Part shown: positions 17,684 through 30,808 of the stretch, piece after piece
Numbering within the stretch: position 1 is the stretch's first letter
Layout of the letters: the number at the start of each line of letters is the position of its first letter
From: Lipingzhangella_A rawalii
Lineage (GTDB): Bacteria; Actinomycetota; Actinomycetes; Streptosporangiales; Streptosporangiaceae
NCBI RefSeq assembly: GCF_031628175.1
Contig: NZ_JAVLVT010000002.1
Coordinates: 259,129 to 323,128, forward strand
Length of the DNA stretch: 64,000 bases
Direction of reading: 5' to 3'
The notes under the pieces: model-generated
The model's database searches: none
The model's input: only the letters and a program-made list of their open reading frames with translations
Told to the model about the DNA's origin: nothing
Position numbers and translations under genes: made by a program

Positions 17684-18055
17684 CTACTTCTCCTTCTTCG
17701 CGCCGTAGCGGCTACGCGCCTGCTTGCGGTTGCGGACGCCCTGGGTGTCCAACGCACCTCGGATCACCTTGTACCGAACCCCGGGGAGGTCCTTCACTCG
17801 GCCACCGCGCACTAGCACGATCGAGTGCTCTTGCAGGTTGTGCCCGACGCCCGGGATGTAGGCCGTGACCTCGGTCCCGCTGGAGAGCTTGACCCTTGCG
17901 ACCTTGCGCAGCGCGGAGTTGGGCTTCTTCGGCGTGGTGGTGAAGACACGCGTGCACACCCCACGGCGCTGCGGGCTCCCCTCTAGCGCCGGGGTGTTGT
18001 TCTTGGCGACCTTGTCCTGTCGTCCCTTGCGGACGAGCTGCTGGATAGTGGGCAC
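17684..18055 (-). CDS. rpsL: 30S ribosomal protein S12
   Basis: Decoding-centre protein S12 (123 residues) from a GTG start. The two streptomycin-relevant lysines are the wild-type residues: TTPKKPNSALRKVARVKL contains Lys42/43, and the VRGGRVKDLPGVRY loop contains Lys87/88. The sequence therefore predicts no rpsL-type streptomycin resistance. It is the first gene of the str operon; a clear promoter lies about 260 bases upstream. Confidence 0.98.
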   Translation of the reverse strand: MPTIQQLVRKGRQDKVAKNNTPALEGSPQRRGVCTRVFTTTPKKPNSALRKVARVKLSSGTEVTAYIPGVGHNLQEHSIVLVRGGRVKDLPGVRYKVIRGALDTQGVRNRKQARSRYGAKKEK

Positions 18056-18315
18056 AGTGTCTCTGTCTCCGTTTTCCCTACGCCGTTCACCGGTTGTCGT
18101 TCTGCATTGCTACCCGCATCTCTCCCGCCCCCGCATCCGGGCGTGTCGCCCCATACCTCGTGAGTAACGAACCGGGCATCCCAGACCCACGGGGCCGTTA
18201 TGTCAGGGAGGAAGTGGCACGCGTGACCCCGATGCTCCGCGACTCACTAGTGACGCAGTGAACGCGATCCAAGACACGCGCGAGGAGACCCGTCGGCTAA
18301 CGGGCACAAGCTCCA

Positions 18316-18344
18316 ATGCTACCGCCGAATACCAGACTGGTCAA
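18316..18344 (-). promoter_or_regulatory. Housekeeping-type promoter of the str operon
   Basis: On the minus strand TTGACC (18339-18344) and TAGCAT (18316-18321) are exactly 17 bases apart, close to the consensus for the actinobacterial principal sigma factor. Transcription would start near 18309, giving a 5' leader of about 250 bases before rpsL. The remaining part of the 465-base gap (18056-18520) contains no recognisable gene. Confidence 0.75.
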
Positions 18345-18520
18345 AACGCCGTCCGGTCGGGGGTAGCGTGCACCCGCCTCACTCTGAGTCTCGGCCCCAG
18401 TGTACTGCCTCTGCGGAGTGTTCTGACGGCTGTTTACCCAGCCCGGCTACCTGACTCCTCCATAGGTCCGAGCGGAGATCGCCAGGCAGCCCCGGCCGCG
18501 TACCGGGCATCGAACCTCGG

Positions 18521-20578
18521 TTACAGCACGAACATCGTGACCCCGAGGGCCACTCCCAGGACCCACAGCACGATACCCACCAGACCACAGACCGTTCCTG
18601 CGGCCACCAGCCTGGTGCCCTCCAGTGTTCCCCGCGCGGCGCTGATCCTACGGCGGGCCCGAGGAGCGATGAGCAGCGCCGCACCACCCAACAGCAATCC
18701 GAGCGGCAGAAGTACCACAGAGAGAATCCCCAGGGAGAGCGTCACCGTCGCCAACGGCTCCGTCTCCGGAACATCCTCGACGTGATCGTAGCCGGGATAA
18801 CGTTCCACCGCCGTAGGAGCCGGCTCCTCGAAGCCGGGGAACTCCTCGCTGATCGGATCGCGACGGTCCCGACCCCCGCCTCCAGCGAACCGGGACGATG
18901 CCATATCGGTGGATTCGGGTTCCCGGTCCACCTCCGGAGAATCAACCGACACCTCGTCCGGCACCGACGATCCTTCGGCCGCCGATGCACTCGGCATGGC
19001 CTCCGTCGCCTCGTGCGAGGAGCGGCTCACGGAGGCGCCCATACCGAACTCGCTGTCCACGGGAACCTCCGTGTGGGGATCCCGCCGGGACTCGCCCCGG
19101 TTCGGTTCCTGTGCCGCGGGTGCTTCCTGCCCATACTCCCCGGGGAGGGGGCCGAGCTCGTCCACGGGACGCCCGGAGGAGTCGGTGTCACCGACCCGGT
19201 CGACACCGCTGTGGCCAACGGTCCCGCTGCCGACGGGAGGCGCGGATCCCGACCACGGCGTTCCCTGGCCGTAACGTGGCTCGGCGCCCAGCGACGTCCC
19301 CGAACCGGTCGGGTCCGGCGCGTCCAGCCACGACGAGTCCGGGGCGTGCGGTCGCGGCCCGAGCTCGTCCACCTCCCCAGACTCCGAGGAGGCACGATCG
19401 ACCCGGCTGGAGTCCGAGGCGTGCTCCAGTTCCGCCGGGCTGAATTCGAACCATCCCCCCTCGGGTGGCACCGTTCCGGAGTCGCCGGACGGGGCGGCGC
19501 CCGGTGCGCTCGCCAGGTTTGTCAGCGCGTCCATACCGGCGCTCTCCGGGGGGACCGGCGCCTCGGATGCCGGGCCGCCGGCACTCGACGCCTGGTGAAC
19601 CTGGTCATCCCGGCGCACGATCTGGGTGGTGCGCTCGGGTGAACCGTCCCGGTCCCCACCCTGCTCGACCGGAGTGGAGTGATCCTGGTCCCGAACGAAC
19701 GCCCAGGTGTTACCACTTCCCGTTCCCAGGTCACCCCCCAGCGGGTCGGGACGTGCCGGAGTGGATGGCACGGACTCCGCCTGCGGCGCGGTTCCCGACC
19801 TCGGCGATTCCCAGCCCGGGGGAGTCGTGTTCCAGTCCGACGGATGCGCTTGTTCCGGCCCACCGTGATCGCGCCCGGGGTCGTCGATGACTCCTCCGGA
19901 GGCCGTGGGATGGCCGGCCCCAGACGGCGGGTGTCCCGCTCCGGGCACCGGGGCAGTCGAAGCACTATCGAGCGGCGTTTCGTTCCCTGCGTCCGATGCG
20001 GGCGCCCCCGGGGCGGATCCATGCCCGATCCACCCCGCCCCCGACTCGCCTGCGGGCCGCCCGAGATCGGCGCCATCGAGTGCCGCCGGGGCACCGTGTG
20101 GGTCAACGGACACCCCCTGTTCGAGGTCCTCGGTCGGAGCTGGGTGGCCCACGTGGCGACGGAGGTAGTCTCCGGCTCCGTAGGCCCGGGGAGGCCTGTG
20201 TTCCTCCCCGCCCGTCGAGTCACGGCCCGTCTCGGGAACGGGAGATTCGCTCGTCTCCCGCACAGCGGCGGGTTCGGATGCCGGAACGTCGAACAGGCTC
20301 GACGGGTAGGGCTCGGCCATGCCCCGGGGTGCGTCCCGGGTGTACCCTCCAAAGCTGGTGGGGTAGGGATGCGACTCTCGTGTTTCCTCCCCGGAACCGA
20401 CGGCCCCGCCCTGCGGATCTGTGCCCGTCAGTTCCGGACCGGACCCGTCCTCCGGGTCCACGTACTGCGACTGTGTCACGTACCGATCGTGGCTCGGCGT
20501 GAACCAGGTCCCGGACTGGGACTCCGGCTCCCGCTGCTCCGACCCGTAGTGACCTCCCCCGTTCTCAGTCACTGTCAC
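18521..20578 (-). CDS. Large disordered membrane protein, function unknown
   Basis: 685 residues from a GTG start. Residues 1 to about 590 are low-complexity, rich in Gly, Ser, Pro, Asp and Glu, with many short acidic and proline-rich stretches and no recognisable domain, so this part is probably disordered. The last 90 residues are different: ETEPLATVTLSLGILSVVLL begins a pair of hydrophobic helices (about 598-625 and 655-685) around a basic RRRISAARG stretch, resembling the DUF4190 two-helix module. The protein is therefore a C-terminally anchored membrane protein with a long, probably cytosolic, acidic arm. It lies between rpoC and rpsL on the same strand and beyond the rpoC terminator. 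I do not recognise a function; the reading frame has normal high third-position GC, so it is a real gene. Confidence 0.8.
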   Translation of the reverse strand: MTVTENGGGHYGSEQREPESQSGTWFTPSHDRYVTQSQYVDPEDGSGPELTGTDPQGGAVGSGEETRESHPYPTSFGGYTRDAPRGMAEPYPSSLFDVPASEPAAVRETSESPVPETGRDSTGGEEHRPPRAYGAGDYLRRHVGHPAPTEDLEQGVSVDPHGAPAALDGADLGRPAGESGAGWIGHGSAPGAPASDAGNETPLDSASTAPVPGAGHPPSGAGHPTASGGVIDDPGRDHGGPEQAHPSDWNTTPPGWESPRSGTAPQAESVPSTPARPDPLGGDLGTGSGNTWAFVRDQDHSTPVEQGGDRDGSPERTTQIVRRDDQVHQASSAGGPASEAPVPPESAGMDALTNLASAPGAAPSGDSGTVPPEGGWFEFSPAELEHASDSSRVDRASSESGEVDELGPRPHAPDSSWLDAPDPTGSGTSLGAEPRYGQGTPWSGSAPPVGSGTVGHSGVDRVGDTDSSGRPVDELGPLPGEYGQEAPAAQEPNRGESRRDPHTEVPVDSEFGMGASVSRSSHEATEAMPSASAAEGSSVPDEVSVDSPEVDREPESTDMASSRFAGGGGRDRRDPISEEFPGFEEPAPTAVERYPGYDHVEDVPETEPLATVTLSLGILSVVLLPLGLLLGGAALLIAPRARRRISAARGTLEGTRLVAAGTVCGLVGIVLWVLGVALGVTMFVL

Positions 20579-20664
20579 TGTTCTCCAGACCGCGCATCAG
20601 CGCACTGTCGATGACCGGTCGCCGCCCCATCGCGAAACCGCTTCCTGCCGGCAACCATGACAAA

Positions 20665-20704
20665 CGGCGGTAGTATCCACCCGCTCCGGAGTGGACTACC
20701 GCCG
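20665..20704 (-). terminator. Terminator hairpin after rpoC
   Basis: Ten paired bases (CGGCGGTAGT with ACTACCGCCG) continue, after a small bulge, into CCAC paired with GTGG. A short TTT follows on the minus strand. It lies 33 bases after the rpoC stop and ends the rpoBC unit. Confidence 0.75.
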
Positions 20705-20737
20705 CTGCCAGCTCAATCAACCGATCTTGCCGTAGAG

Positions 20738-24616
<3,879 letters not shown>

Positions 24617-24646
24617 TTGATTCGTCCTCTGCTCCTCGTTCGCGGG

Positions 24647-27600
24647 TTAGACCTCTTCGACGCTGCTCGGCTCACGCCGGGACAGGTCGATACCGAGTTC
24701 CTCTGCAGCGCGGAAAACATCCTCGTCGCTGTCGCGCATCTCGATCGACATGCCGTCACTGGACAGCACCTCGACGTTCAGACACAACGACTGCATCTCC
24801 TTGATGAGCACCTTGAAGGACTCGGGAATCCCGGGTTCCGGGATGTTCTCACCCTTGACGATGGCCTCGTAGACCTTCACTCGTCCCACGACGTCATCCG
24901 ACTTGATGGTGAGTAGCTCCTGGAGGGCATAGGCGGCGCCGTAGGCCTCCAGGGCCCAGACCTCCATCTCACCGAAGCGCTGCCCACCGAACTGGGCCTT
25001 ACCACCCAGCGGCTGCTGGGTGATCATCGAGTACGGCCCGGTGGAACGGGCGTGAATCTTGTCGTCCACCAGATGCAGCAGCTTGAGAATGTAGGTGTAG
25101 CCAACGGCCACCGGCTCGTCGAACGGCTCACCGGTACGGCCGTCGATCAGCCGAGCCTTGCCGTCGGCGTTGATCAGACGGTCTCCGTCCTTGTTCGGGA
25201 GGCTCGACTCCAGCAGACCCCCGATCTCGCTCTCGCGCAGGCCGTCGAAGACGGGTGTCGCCACGGGAGTGCCGGGCTCGGCCTCCGAGGCGCCGATCTC
25301 CGCCATGGAACGTTTCCATTCGGCGTCATCGCCGTCGACCCGCCACCCACTCTTGGCGATCCACCCCAGATGGGTCTCCAGGACCTGCCCAACGTTCATT
25401 CGCCCGGGGACACCCAGTGGGTTCAGCACGATGTCGATGGGGGTGCCGTCCTCGAGGAAGGGCATGTCCTCCTGCGGCAGGATCTTCGCGATCACGCCCT
25501 TGTTCCCGTGGCGTCCCGCCAGCTTGTCCCCGTCCGCAATCTTACGCTTCTGCGCGACATAGACCCGGACCAGCTCGTTCACTCCGGGGGGCAGCTCGTC
25601 CCCGTCCTCCCGGTTGAACACCCGGACACCAATGACCTTGCCCCGCTCACCGTGCGGCACCTTCATCGAGGTGTCTCGCACCTCACGGGCCTTCTCTCCG
25701 AAGATCGCGCGCAGTAGCCGCTCCTCGGGGGTCAGCTCCGTCTCGCCCTTCGGGGTGACCTTGCCGACCAGGATGTCGCCCTGGTCGACGTCGGCGCCGA
25801 TGCGGACGATTCCACGGTCGTCGAGGTCCGCGAGGACCTCCTCACTGACGTTCGGAATCTCGCGGGTGATCTCTTCCGGACCCAGCTTGGTGTCCCGCGC
25901 GTCGACCTCGTGCTCCTCGATGTGGATCGAGGAGAGAACGTCATCCTGCACCAGGCGCTGGGACAGGATGATGGCGTCCTCGTAGTTGTGGCCCTCCCAG
26001 GACATGTAGGCCACCAGCAGGTTCTTACCCAGGGCCATCTCGCCGTCGCTGGTGCAGGGACCGTCGGCCAGAACCTGGCCCTCTTCGACCCGCTGCCCTT
26101 CGACAACGATCGACCGCTGGTTGAAGCAGGTTCCCTGGTTCGAACGCTCGAACTTGGCCACCCGGTAGGTACGCCGGGTGCCGTCGTCGGCCATGACCGT
26201 GATGTAGTCGGCGGTAACGTCCTCGACCACCCCGGCCTTCTCCGCCACGATCACGTCGCCGGCGTCGGTGGCTGAACGGTACTCCATTCCGGTGCCGACC
26301 AGCGGGGCTTCGCTGCGCAGCAGCGGCACAGACTGGCGCTGCATGTTGGAACCCATCAGGGCCCGGTTCGCGTCGTCGTGCTCGAGGAAGGGGATCATCG
26401 CCGTGGCCACGGACACCATCTGCCGAGGTGAGACGTCCATGTACTCCACATCACCCGGGGAGACGGCCTCGAACTCTCCGCCCTTCCGGCGAGCCAGCAC
26501 CCGCGTATCGGCGATGGTGCCGTCCGCACTCACCCCGGTGTTGGCCTGGGCGATGACGTGGCGGTCCTCCTCGTCGGCCGTGAGGTAGTGGATCTCGTCG
26601 GTAACCTGCCCGTCCACCACCTTGCGGTAGGGCGTCTCCACGAAGCCGAAGGAGTTCACCCGGCCGTAGGCCGACAGGGAGCCGATCAGACCGATGTTCG
26701 GCCCCTCCGGAGTTTCGATCGGGCACATTCGGCCGTAGTGGGAGGGGTGAACGTCACGAACCTCGAAGCCGGCCCGTTCCCGGGAGAGACCACCCGGCCC
26801 CAGGGCGGACAACCGACGCTTATGCGTCAGCCCTGCCAGCGGATTGGTCTGGTCCATGAACTGGGACAGCTGGCTGGTTCCGAAGAACTCGCGAATCGAG
26901 GCGACGACCGGCCGCACGTTGATCAGGGTCTGGGGTGTGATCGCCTCGACGTCCTGCGTCGTCATCCGTTCCCGGACCACGCGCTCCATCCGGGCCAGGC
27001 CCAGGCGCACCTGGTTCTGGATCAGCTCACCCACGGTCCGCAGCCGGCGGTTACCGAAGTGGTCGATGTCGTCGGTCTCGATCGGGAAGGTGCCGTGCTC
27101 GCGGTGGAGTTCCTCCTCACCGGCATGCAGACGGACGAGGTAGTCGATCGTCGCGACGATGTCGTCCTCGGTCAGCGTGCCCTGGGAGATGTCGGTCTCC
27201 AGGCCCAGCTTCTTGTTGGTCTTGTACCGGCCGACCTTCGCGAGGTCGTAGCGCTTGGGGTTGAAGTACAGGTTCTCCAGCAGCGCCTGGGCGGACTCCT
27301 TGGTGGGCGGCTCGCCCGGACGCAGCTTGCGGTAGATGTCGAGCAGCGCGTCGTCCGTGCCCGCGGTCGGGTCCTTCTCCAGGGTGTTGCGGATGGACTC
27401 GTACTCGCCGAACCGCTCCAGGATCTGGTCGTTGGTCCAGCCCAACGCCTTCAACAACACGGTGGCGCCCTGCTTGCGCTTCCGGTCGATCCGCACACCG
27501 ACGAAGTCGCGCTTGTCGACCTCGAACTCCAGCCAGGCACCACGCGACGGGATGACCTTACAGCCGTAGACGTCCTTGTCCGAGGTCTTGTCGACCTGCC

Positions 27601-28114
27601 GGTCGAAGTACACACCCGGCGACCGGACCAACTGCGACACCACAACGCGCTCGGTGCCGTTGATGATGAAGGTGCCCTTCGAGGTCATGAGCGGGAAGTC
27701 GCCCATGAACACGGTCTGGCTCTTGATCTCGCCCGTGTCGTTGTTGATGAACTCCGCCGTGACGAACATCGGGGCGGAGTAGGTCATGTCCTTGTCCTTG
27801 CATTCCTCCTCGGAATGCTTGGGCGGTTCGAACCGATGGTCCCGGAACGACAGGGACATCGTGCCCGAGAAATCCTCGATCGGGCTGAGCTCCTCGAAGA
27901 TCTCCTCGAGACCGGACTGCTCCGGGACGTCCCTACGCCCTGCCTCCTTGGCTGCCGCTACTCGCGCCTTCCACCTCTCGTTACCGAGCAGCCAGTCGCA
28001 GGAATCGATCTGGAGCGCAAGGAGGTCGGGAACCTCGAGAGGTTCCCCAATACGAGCGAAAGATACGCGGTTCGGACCAAGGACGTTAGCGGAGCGATTG
28101 CGCGAGGCTGCCAA
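24647..28114 (-). CDS. rpoB: RNA polymerase beta subunit
   Basis: Beta subunit (1155 residues). The rifampicin-binding region reads GTSQLSQFMDQTNPLAGLTH followed by KRRLSALGPGGL, i.e. the wild-type residues D, H and S of sensitive strains. The C-terminal region ends with DLSRREPSSVEEV. I place the start at a TTG at 28112-28114 because GGAAGGA lies six bases upstream and the product then begins (M)AASRN, like Streptomyces RpoB. A longer frame runs back to 28186 but has no better ribosome-binding site and adds an Arg-rich segment unlike homologues. Confidence 0.96.
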   Translation of the reverse strand: MAASRNRSANVLGPNRVSFARIGEPLEVPDLLALQIDSCDWLLGNERWKARVAAAKEAGRRDVPEQSGLEEIFEELSPIEDFSGTMSLSFRDHRFEPPKHSEEECKDKDMTYSAPMFVTAEFINNDTGEIKSQTVFMGDFPLMTSKGTFIINGTERVVVSQLVRSPGVYFDRQVDKTSDKDVYGCKVIPSRGAWLEFEVDKRDFVGVRIDRKRKQGATVLLKALGWTNDQILERFGEYESIRNTLEKDPTAGTDDALLDIYRKLRPGEPPTKESAQALLENLYFNPKRYDLAKVGRYKTNKKLGLETDISQGTLTEDDIVATIDYLVRLHAGEEELHREHGTFPIETDDIDHFGNRRLRTVGELIQNQVRLGLARMERVVRERMTTQDVEAITPQTLINVRPVVASIREFFGTSQLSQFMDQTNPLAGLTHKRRLSALGPGGLSRERAGFEVRDVHPSHYGRMCPIETPEGPNIGLIGSLSAYGRVNSFGFVETPYRKVVDGQVTDEIHYLTADEEDRHVIAQANTGVSADGTIADTRVLARRKGGEFEAVSPGDVEYMDVSPRQMVSVATAMIPFLEHDDANRALMGSNMQRQSVPLLRSEAPLVGTGMEYRSATDAGDVIVAEKAGVVEDVTADYITVMADDGTRRTYRVAKFERSNQGTCFNQRSIVVEGQRVEEGQVLADGPCTSDGEMALGKNLLVAYMSWEGHNYEDAIILSQRLVQDDVLSSIHIEEHEVDARDTKLGPEEITREIPNVSEEVLADLDDRGIVRIGADVDQGDILVGKVTPKGETELTPEERLLRAIFGEKAREVRDTSMKVPHGERGKVIGVRVFNREDGDELPPGVNELVRVYVAQKRKIADGDKLAGRHGNKGVIAKILPQEDMPFLEDGTPIDIVLNPLGVPGRMNVGQVLETHLGWIAKSGWRVDGDDAEWKRSMAEIGASEAEPGTPVATPVFDGLRESEIGGLLESSLPNKDGDRLINADGKARLIDGRTGEPFDEPVAVGYTYILKLLHLVDDKIHARSTGPYSMITQQPLGGKAQFGGQRFGEMEVWALEAYGAAYALQELLTIKSDDVVGRVKVYEAIVKGENIPEPGIPESFKVLIKEMQSLCLNVEVLSSDGMSIEMRDSDEDVFRAAEELGIDLSRREPSSVEEV

Positions 28115-28298
28115 CAGGGGTCCTTCCGAAGGCTTGTGGCGGTTGATGCGCGCACGCCGGACGGTCCTGGTCACACGAGGAGACACCTAGCAGGGCAACA
28201 GGAGCGACATCAGAGACACGACGCCCCGGCCTGGCAGGAATACAGGACACGGTGCATGCCTCGCGGACACGGATCGTCATAGGGCAGCGCAAAAGGGC

Positions 28299-28328
28299 AG
28301 TGTAGCCGAATACTACACCGCTGTCCAA
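28299..28328 (-). promoter_or_regulatory. Housekeeping-type promoter of rpoBC
   Basis: TTGGAC (28323-28328) and TACACT (28299-28304) are separated by 18 bases on the minus strand. Predicted transcription starts near 28292, giving a leader of about 180 bases before the rpoB TTG. This promoter lets rpoBC be expressed apart from rplJL. Confidence 0.65.
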
Positions 28329-28615
28329 CCATGCCTGCCGACGTCAGCCACGACACCACGCAGCATCGCCCCCACAGGCGAATCCGTCAAGCCCGGACAG
28401 GTGGGATCGCCCCGTCAGGCAACCGTGAGAGGACCCACACGAATCGGGAGGTGTGAGCAGCGCACAGGGGGGAATGGTACCTCTTTACTCACGTGCCGCC
28501 CCTCGGCGATGACGGGACTGTCGAGGCTGGCCGAGGCTGGTCGGTGCTGCCCACCGCACCGCCGGCGACCACCCGAGCTCGGCCGCTCGCCGGCGCCGGT
28601 AACTCCGCCAACACG
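28329..28615. other. Gap upstream of the rpoBC promoter
   Basis: About 290 bases between the rplJL terminator and the rpoB promoter. I see no gene, tRNA or convincing repeat in either strand; reading frames here are short and of uneven composition. Confidence 0.5.
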
Positions 28616-28657
28616 CGATCGGGGTGGGTGTTCCCGCGGGAACACCCACCCCGATCG
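28616..28657 (-). terminator. Perfect 42-base palindrome, rplJL terminator
   Basis: The whole 42-base segment is its own reverse complement, starting CGATCGGGGTGGGTG, so it can form a near-20-bp stem. It begins 25 bases after the rplL stop. It has no U-tract but should be a very strong hairpin, active on either strand. Confidence 0.8.
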
Positions 28658-28682
28658 TGATTCCTTGGACCGCCGGGAGACC

Positions 28683-29075
28683 CTACTTGAGGGTGATGGT
28701 GGCGCCGGCGCCCTCGAGAACCTCCTTGGCCTTGTCGGCCGTCTCCTTGTTGGCGGCCTCGAGCAGCGTCTTGGGAGCGTTGTCGACGATCTCCTTGGCC
28801 TCCTTGAGGCCCAGGTCGGCGAGGCCACGGACCTCCTTGATGACCTGGATCTTCTTGTCGCCCGCGGACTCGAGAATGACGTCGAACTCGTCCTTCTCTT
28901 CCTCCTCCTCGACGGCCTCGCCACCGCCGGCGGCGCCGGGGGCGACGGCGACCGCGGCCGGAGCAGCGGCGGTCACGTCGAACTTCTCCTCGAAGAGCTT
29001 CACGAACTCGGACAGCTCGAGCAGCGTCATCTCCTCGAACGCGCTGAGCAGCTCCTCATTGCTGAGCTTCGCCAT
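28683..29075 (-). CDS. rplL: 50S ribosomal protein L7/L12
   Basis: Stalk protein (130 residues) that recruits translation GTPases. The N-terminal dimerisation part (MAKLSNEELLSAFEEMTLLE) is followed by the Ala/Gly/Pro hinge with an acidic EEEEEKDEFDV run and the C-terminal domain (LGLKEAKEIVDNAPKTLLE). The ATG at 29075 matches homologues and has GGAG upstream; a longer frame to 29144 is not credible. It is co-transcribed with rplJ, 90 bases upstream, and is followed by a strong palindrome. Confidence 0.98.
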   Translation of the reverse strand: MAKLSNEELLSAFEEMTLLELSEFVKLFEEKFDVTAAAPAAVAVAPGAAGGGEAVEEEEEKDEFDVILESAGDKKIQVIKEVRGLADLGLKEAKEIVDNAPKTLLEAANKETADKAKEVLEGAGATITLK

Positions 29076-29165
29076 GGTTGCGATCTCTCCTTCTTGCGAG
29101 CGGTGCCGCACGGCACCGCCGAGCTCACACCGGCGTGCTGCCACGCCGCACTTATCTGGATTTGC

Positions 29166-29687
29166 TTAGGACTCCGCCTGCTTGTCGTGCAGTGCCTGAG
29201 CCAGCCGCACGGTCTTGGACGGCAGCGCCTGGAAGACAGCGGCAGCCTGCCCCTGCTTCGCCTTCAGCGCACCGGCCAGCTTCGAGAGGAGCACCTCGCG
29301 CGACTCAAGGTCGGCCATCTTGGTGATCTGCTCGGGGCTCATGGGCTTGCCATCGATGACCCCGCCCTTGATCACCAGGTGCTGGTTCGTCTTCGAGAAG
29401 TCACGCAGCCCCTTGGCGGCCTCAACGACATCGCCCTTCACGAAGGCGATGGCGGACGGCCCCTGGAACAGGTCGAGCACCTGCTCGTCCAGGCCGGCCC
29501 GATCGGCCGCAATCTTGGTCAGCGTGTTCTTCACGACGCGGAACCGCGCGTTCTGGCCGAGGTTACGACGCAACTGGGAGATCTGCGCCGTCGTGAGTCC
29601 GCGGTACTCGGCCAGCACCGCACCGCTGGAGCTCTGGAACTCCTCCGTGAGCTCAGCGACCGCGGCGTCCTTGTCCGCCCTCGCCAT
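29166..29687 (-). CDS. rplJ: 50S ribosomal protein L10
   Basis: Stalk base protein (173 residues) that carries the L7/L12 dimers. It starts MARADKDAAVAELTEEFQSS and has the family core YRGLTTAQISQLRRNLGQNA and RVVKNTLTKIA. AAGGAG lies four bases before the ATG at 29687, which decides this start over longer in-frame options. The leader contains an L10-type attenuator (see 29741-29881), so the protein probably represses its own operon by binding that RNA. Confidence 0.98.
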   Translation of the reverse strand: MARADKDAAVAELTEEFQSSSGAVLAEYRGLTTAQISQLRRNLGQNARFRVVKNTLTKIAADRAGLDEQVLDLFQGPSAIAFVKGDVVEAAKGLRDFSKTNQHLVIKGGVIDGKPMSPEQITKMADLESREVLLSKLAGALKAKQGQAAAVFQALPSKTVRLAQALHDKQAES

Positions 29688-29740
29688 GGGACTCCTTCCA
29701 ACAGTGATCGCTGGCTGGGTCACCCGGTGTGGCGCGACAC

Positions 29741-29881
29741 AAAAACGCCCCGGCGCAGGCGCACGGGGCGGGGAAGCACGGCAGTCCGGTGGCTTCGTCG
29801 CATGTAACGGCACCTGCGCGGGCCGCCCCTCCGCGAGGGGCCTTCGGTCACCCACGGGTGACAGCCAGCGGTCTTCGGTAG
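29741..29881 (-). promoter_or_regulatory. L10 leader with intrinsic attenuator
   Basis: On the minus strand a leader of about 190 bases precedes rplJ. It holds CCGAAGACCGCTGG and CGAAGG-type segments and two hairpins. It ends with an intrinsic terminator: CGCCCCG (29764-29770) pairs with CGGGGCG (29746-29752), followed by TTTTTG. Inside that terminator, CCTGCGC (29753-29759) is exactly complementary to an upstream GCGCAGG (29813-29819), offering an alternative fold. This matches the published L10_leader class (Rfam RF00557), in which L10 binding favours termination. Pairing is read by eye and not computed. Confidence 0.7.
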
Positions 29882-29887
29882 TTCTCG

Positions 29888-29893
29888 AGTATA
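29888..29893 (-). promoter_or_regulatory. Candidate -10 box for rplJL
   Basis: TATACT on the minus strand, placed so that transcription would start near 29881, at the 5' end of the L10 leader. No good -35 hexamer is present 16-18 bases upstream, so only the -10 element is supported. Confidence 0.45.
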
Positions 29894-29941
29894 GGCCACC
29901 GAAAGGTGCCTGCGGACCACACGCCAGGTCCCGGATGACCG

Positions 29942-30808
29942 CTACGTGTCCTGGAGGCTCTCCTCCAGCTCTTCGAGGCTGTCCTCCATCTCCTCCAGGT
30001 CCGGGGCGTCGGGCAGTTCCGGCATGTCCCCCACATCACCGGGCGCGTCCGGCAGCTCGTCCAGGTCCATGTCCAGGTCGGGGCCCACCCCGAAGTCCTC
30101 GATCTGGTCCTCACTGGGGTAGTCGATACTGACACCGGAGTTGAACTCCAGGAAGTCCACCGTGGTGCTCACATCGCCGAGTTCGTTCACCGTGCGGCGT
30201 GGCAGCCCCTCGTCACTGATCCACACATCGAACTGGACCTCCTCCACCCCCATCTGGTCATAGGTCTCGGCGAGGTTCTCGCGGGTCTGCGCGTCCTCGA
30301 TCTCGTCGAGGCCGTCCGTGATCGGGTAGGAGCCGGTGTAGTGGGTGGTGGCGGTCCCCTCGATCTCCTCGGGACCAACCTCCTCCACCCCGTCACTGGC
30401 CACCAGCTGCTCGATCTGGGCGACGGGGTCGGGAGGCTGCTGCTCCCCATACTCGGACAGGTCCATCCGCAGCCACTCGGGCTGGCCGAGGGAGGGGTCG
30501 CCCTCCATGAGCATCTCGCTGCCCCGGATCAAGGTCTGGCTCTGCCCCTGGCCGGGTATGTCCAGCTGAAGGCGCGTTGTCGGCTCGGGCTCGGCGACGT
30601 ACTCCATCTCGGTGGCCCCCTCCGGCGCTGCGCCACCGAACGCGCCATCCACGGAGACCTCGGCCCGGAAACTGTCCACCGAACGTGTGTCCTGCACCGC
30701 GTTCACGAGGGTGTCGAAAGGATCCTCGCCGATGCCCGGAATGAGCCCACATCCTGTGGATGCCAGGGCGAGTCCGCCTCCGGCGGTGATGACCACCAGC
30801 TTGCGCAT
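29942..30808 (-). CDS. Secreted lipoprotein of the LolA/LppX-like fold, function unknown
   Basis: 288 residues. An N-terminal signal peptide ends in a lipobox-like ASTGC, with Cys20 as the lipidation site, so the protein should be anchored to the outer face of the cytoplasmic membrane. Residues 36-240 look like the beta-rich LolA/LppX-type fold seen in actinobacterial lipoproteins (VDSFRAEVSVDG start, MxMEGDPS and TTHYTGSYPI segments). The last 50 residues are very acidic, with Asp-Leu-Pro and Glu repeats. A lipoprotein at this place, between rplA and rplJ, is also found in Streptomyces, so the position is conserved although no role in translation is known. The -3 position of the lipobox is Ser rather than Leu. 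Confidence 0.8.
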   Translation of the reverse strand: MRKLVVITAGGGLALASTGCGLIPGIGEDPFDTLVNAVQDTRSVDSFRAEVSVDGAFGGAAPEGATEMEYVAEPEPTTRLQLDIPGQGQSQTLIRGSEMLMEGDPSLGQPEWLRMDLSEYGEQQPPDPVAQIEQLVASDGVEEVGPEEIEGTATTHYTGSYPITDGLDEIEDAQTRENLAETYDQMGVEEVQFDVWISDEGLPRRTVNELGDVSTTVDFLEFNSGVSIDYPSEDQIEDFGVGPDLDMDLDELPDAPGDVGDMPELPDAPDLEEMEDSLEELEESLQDT

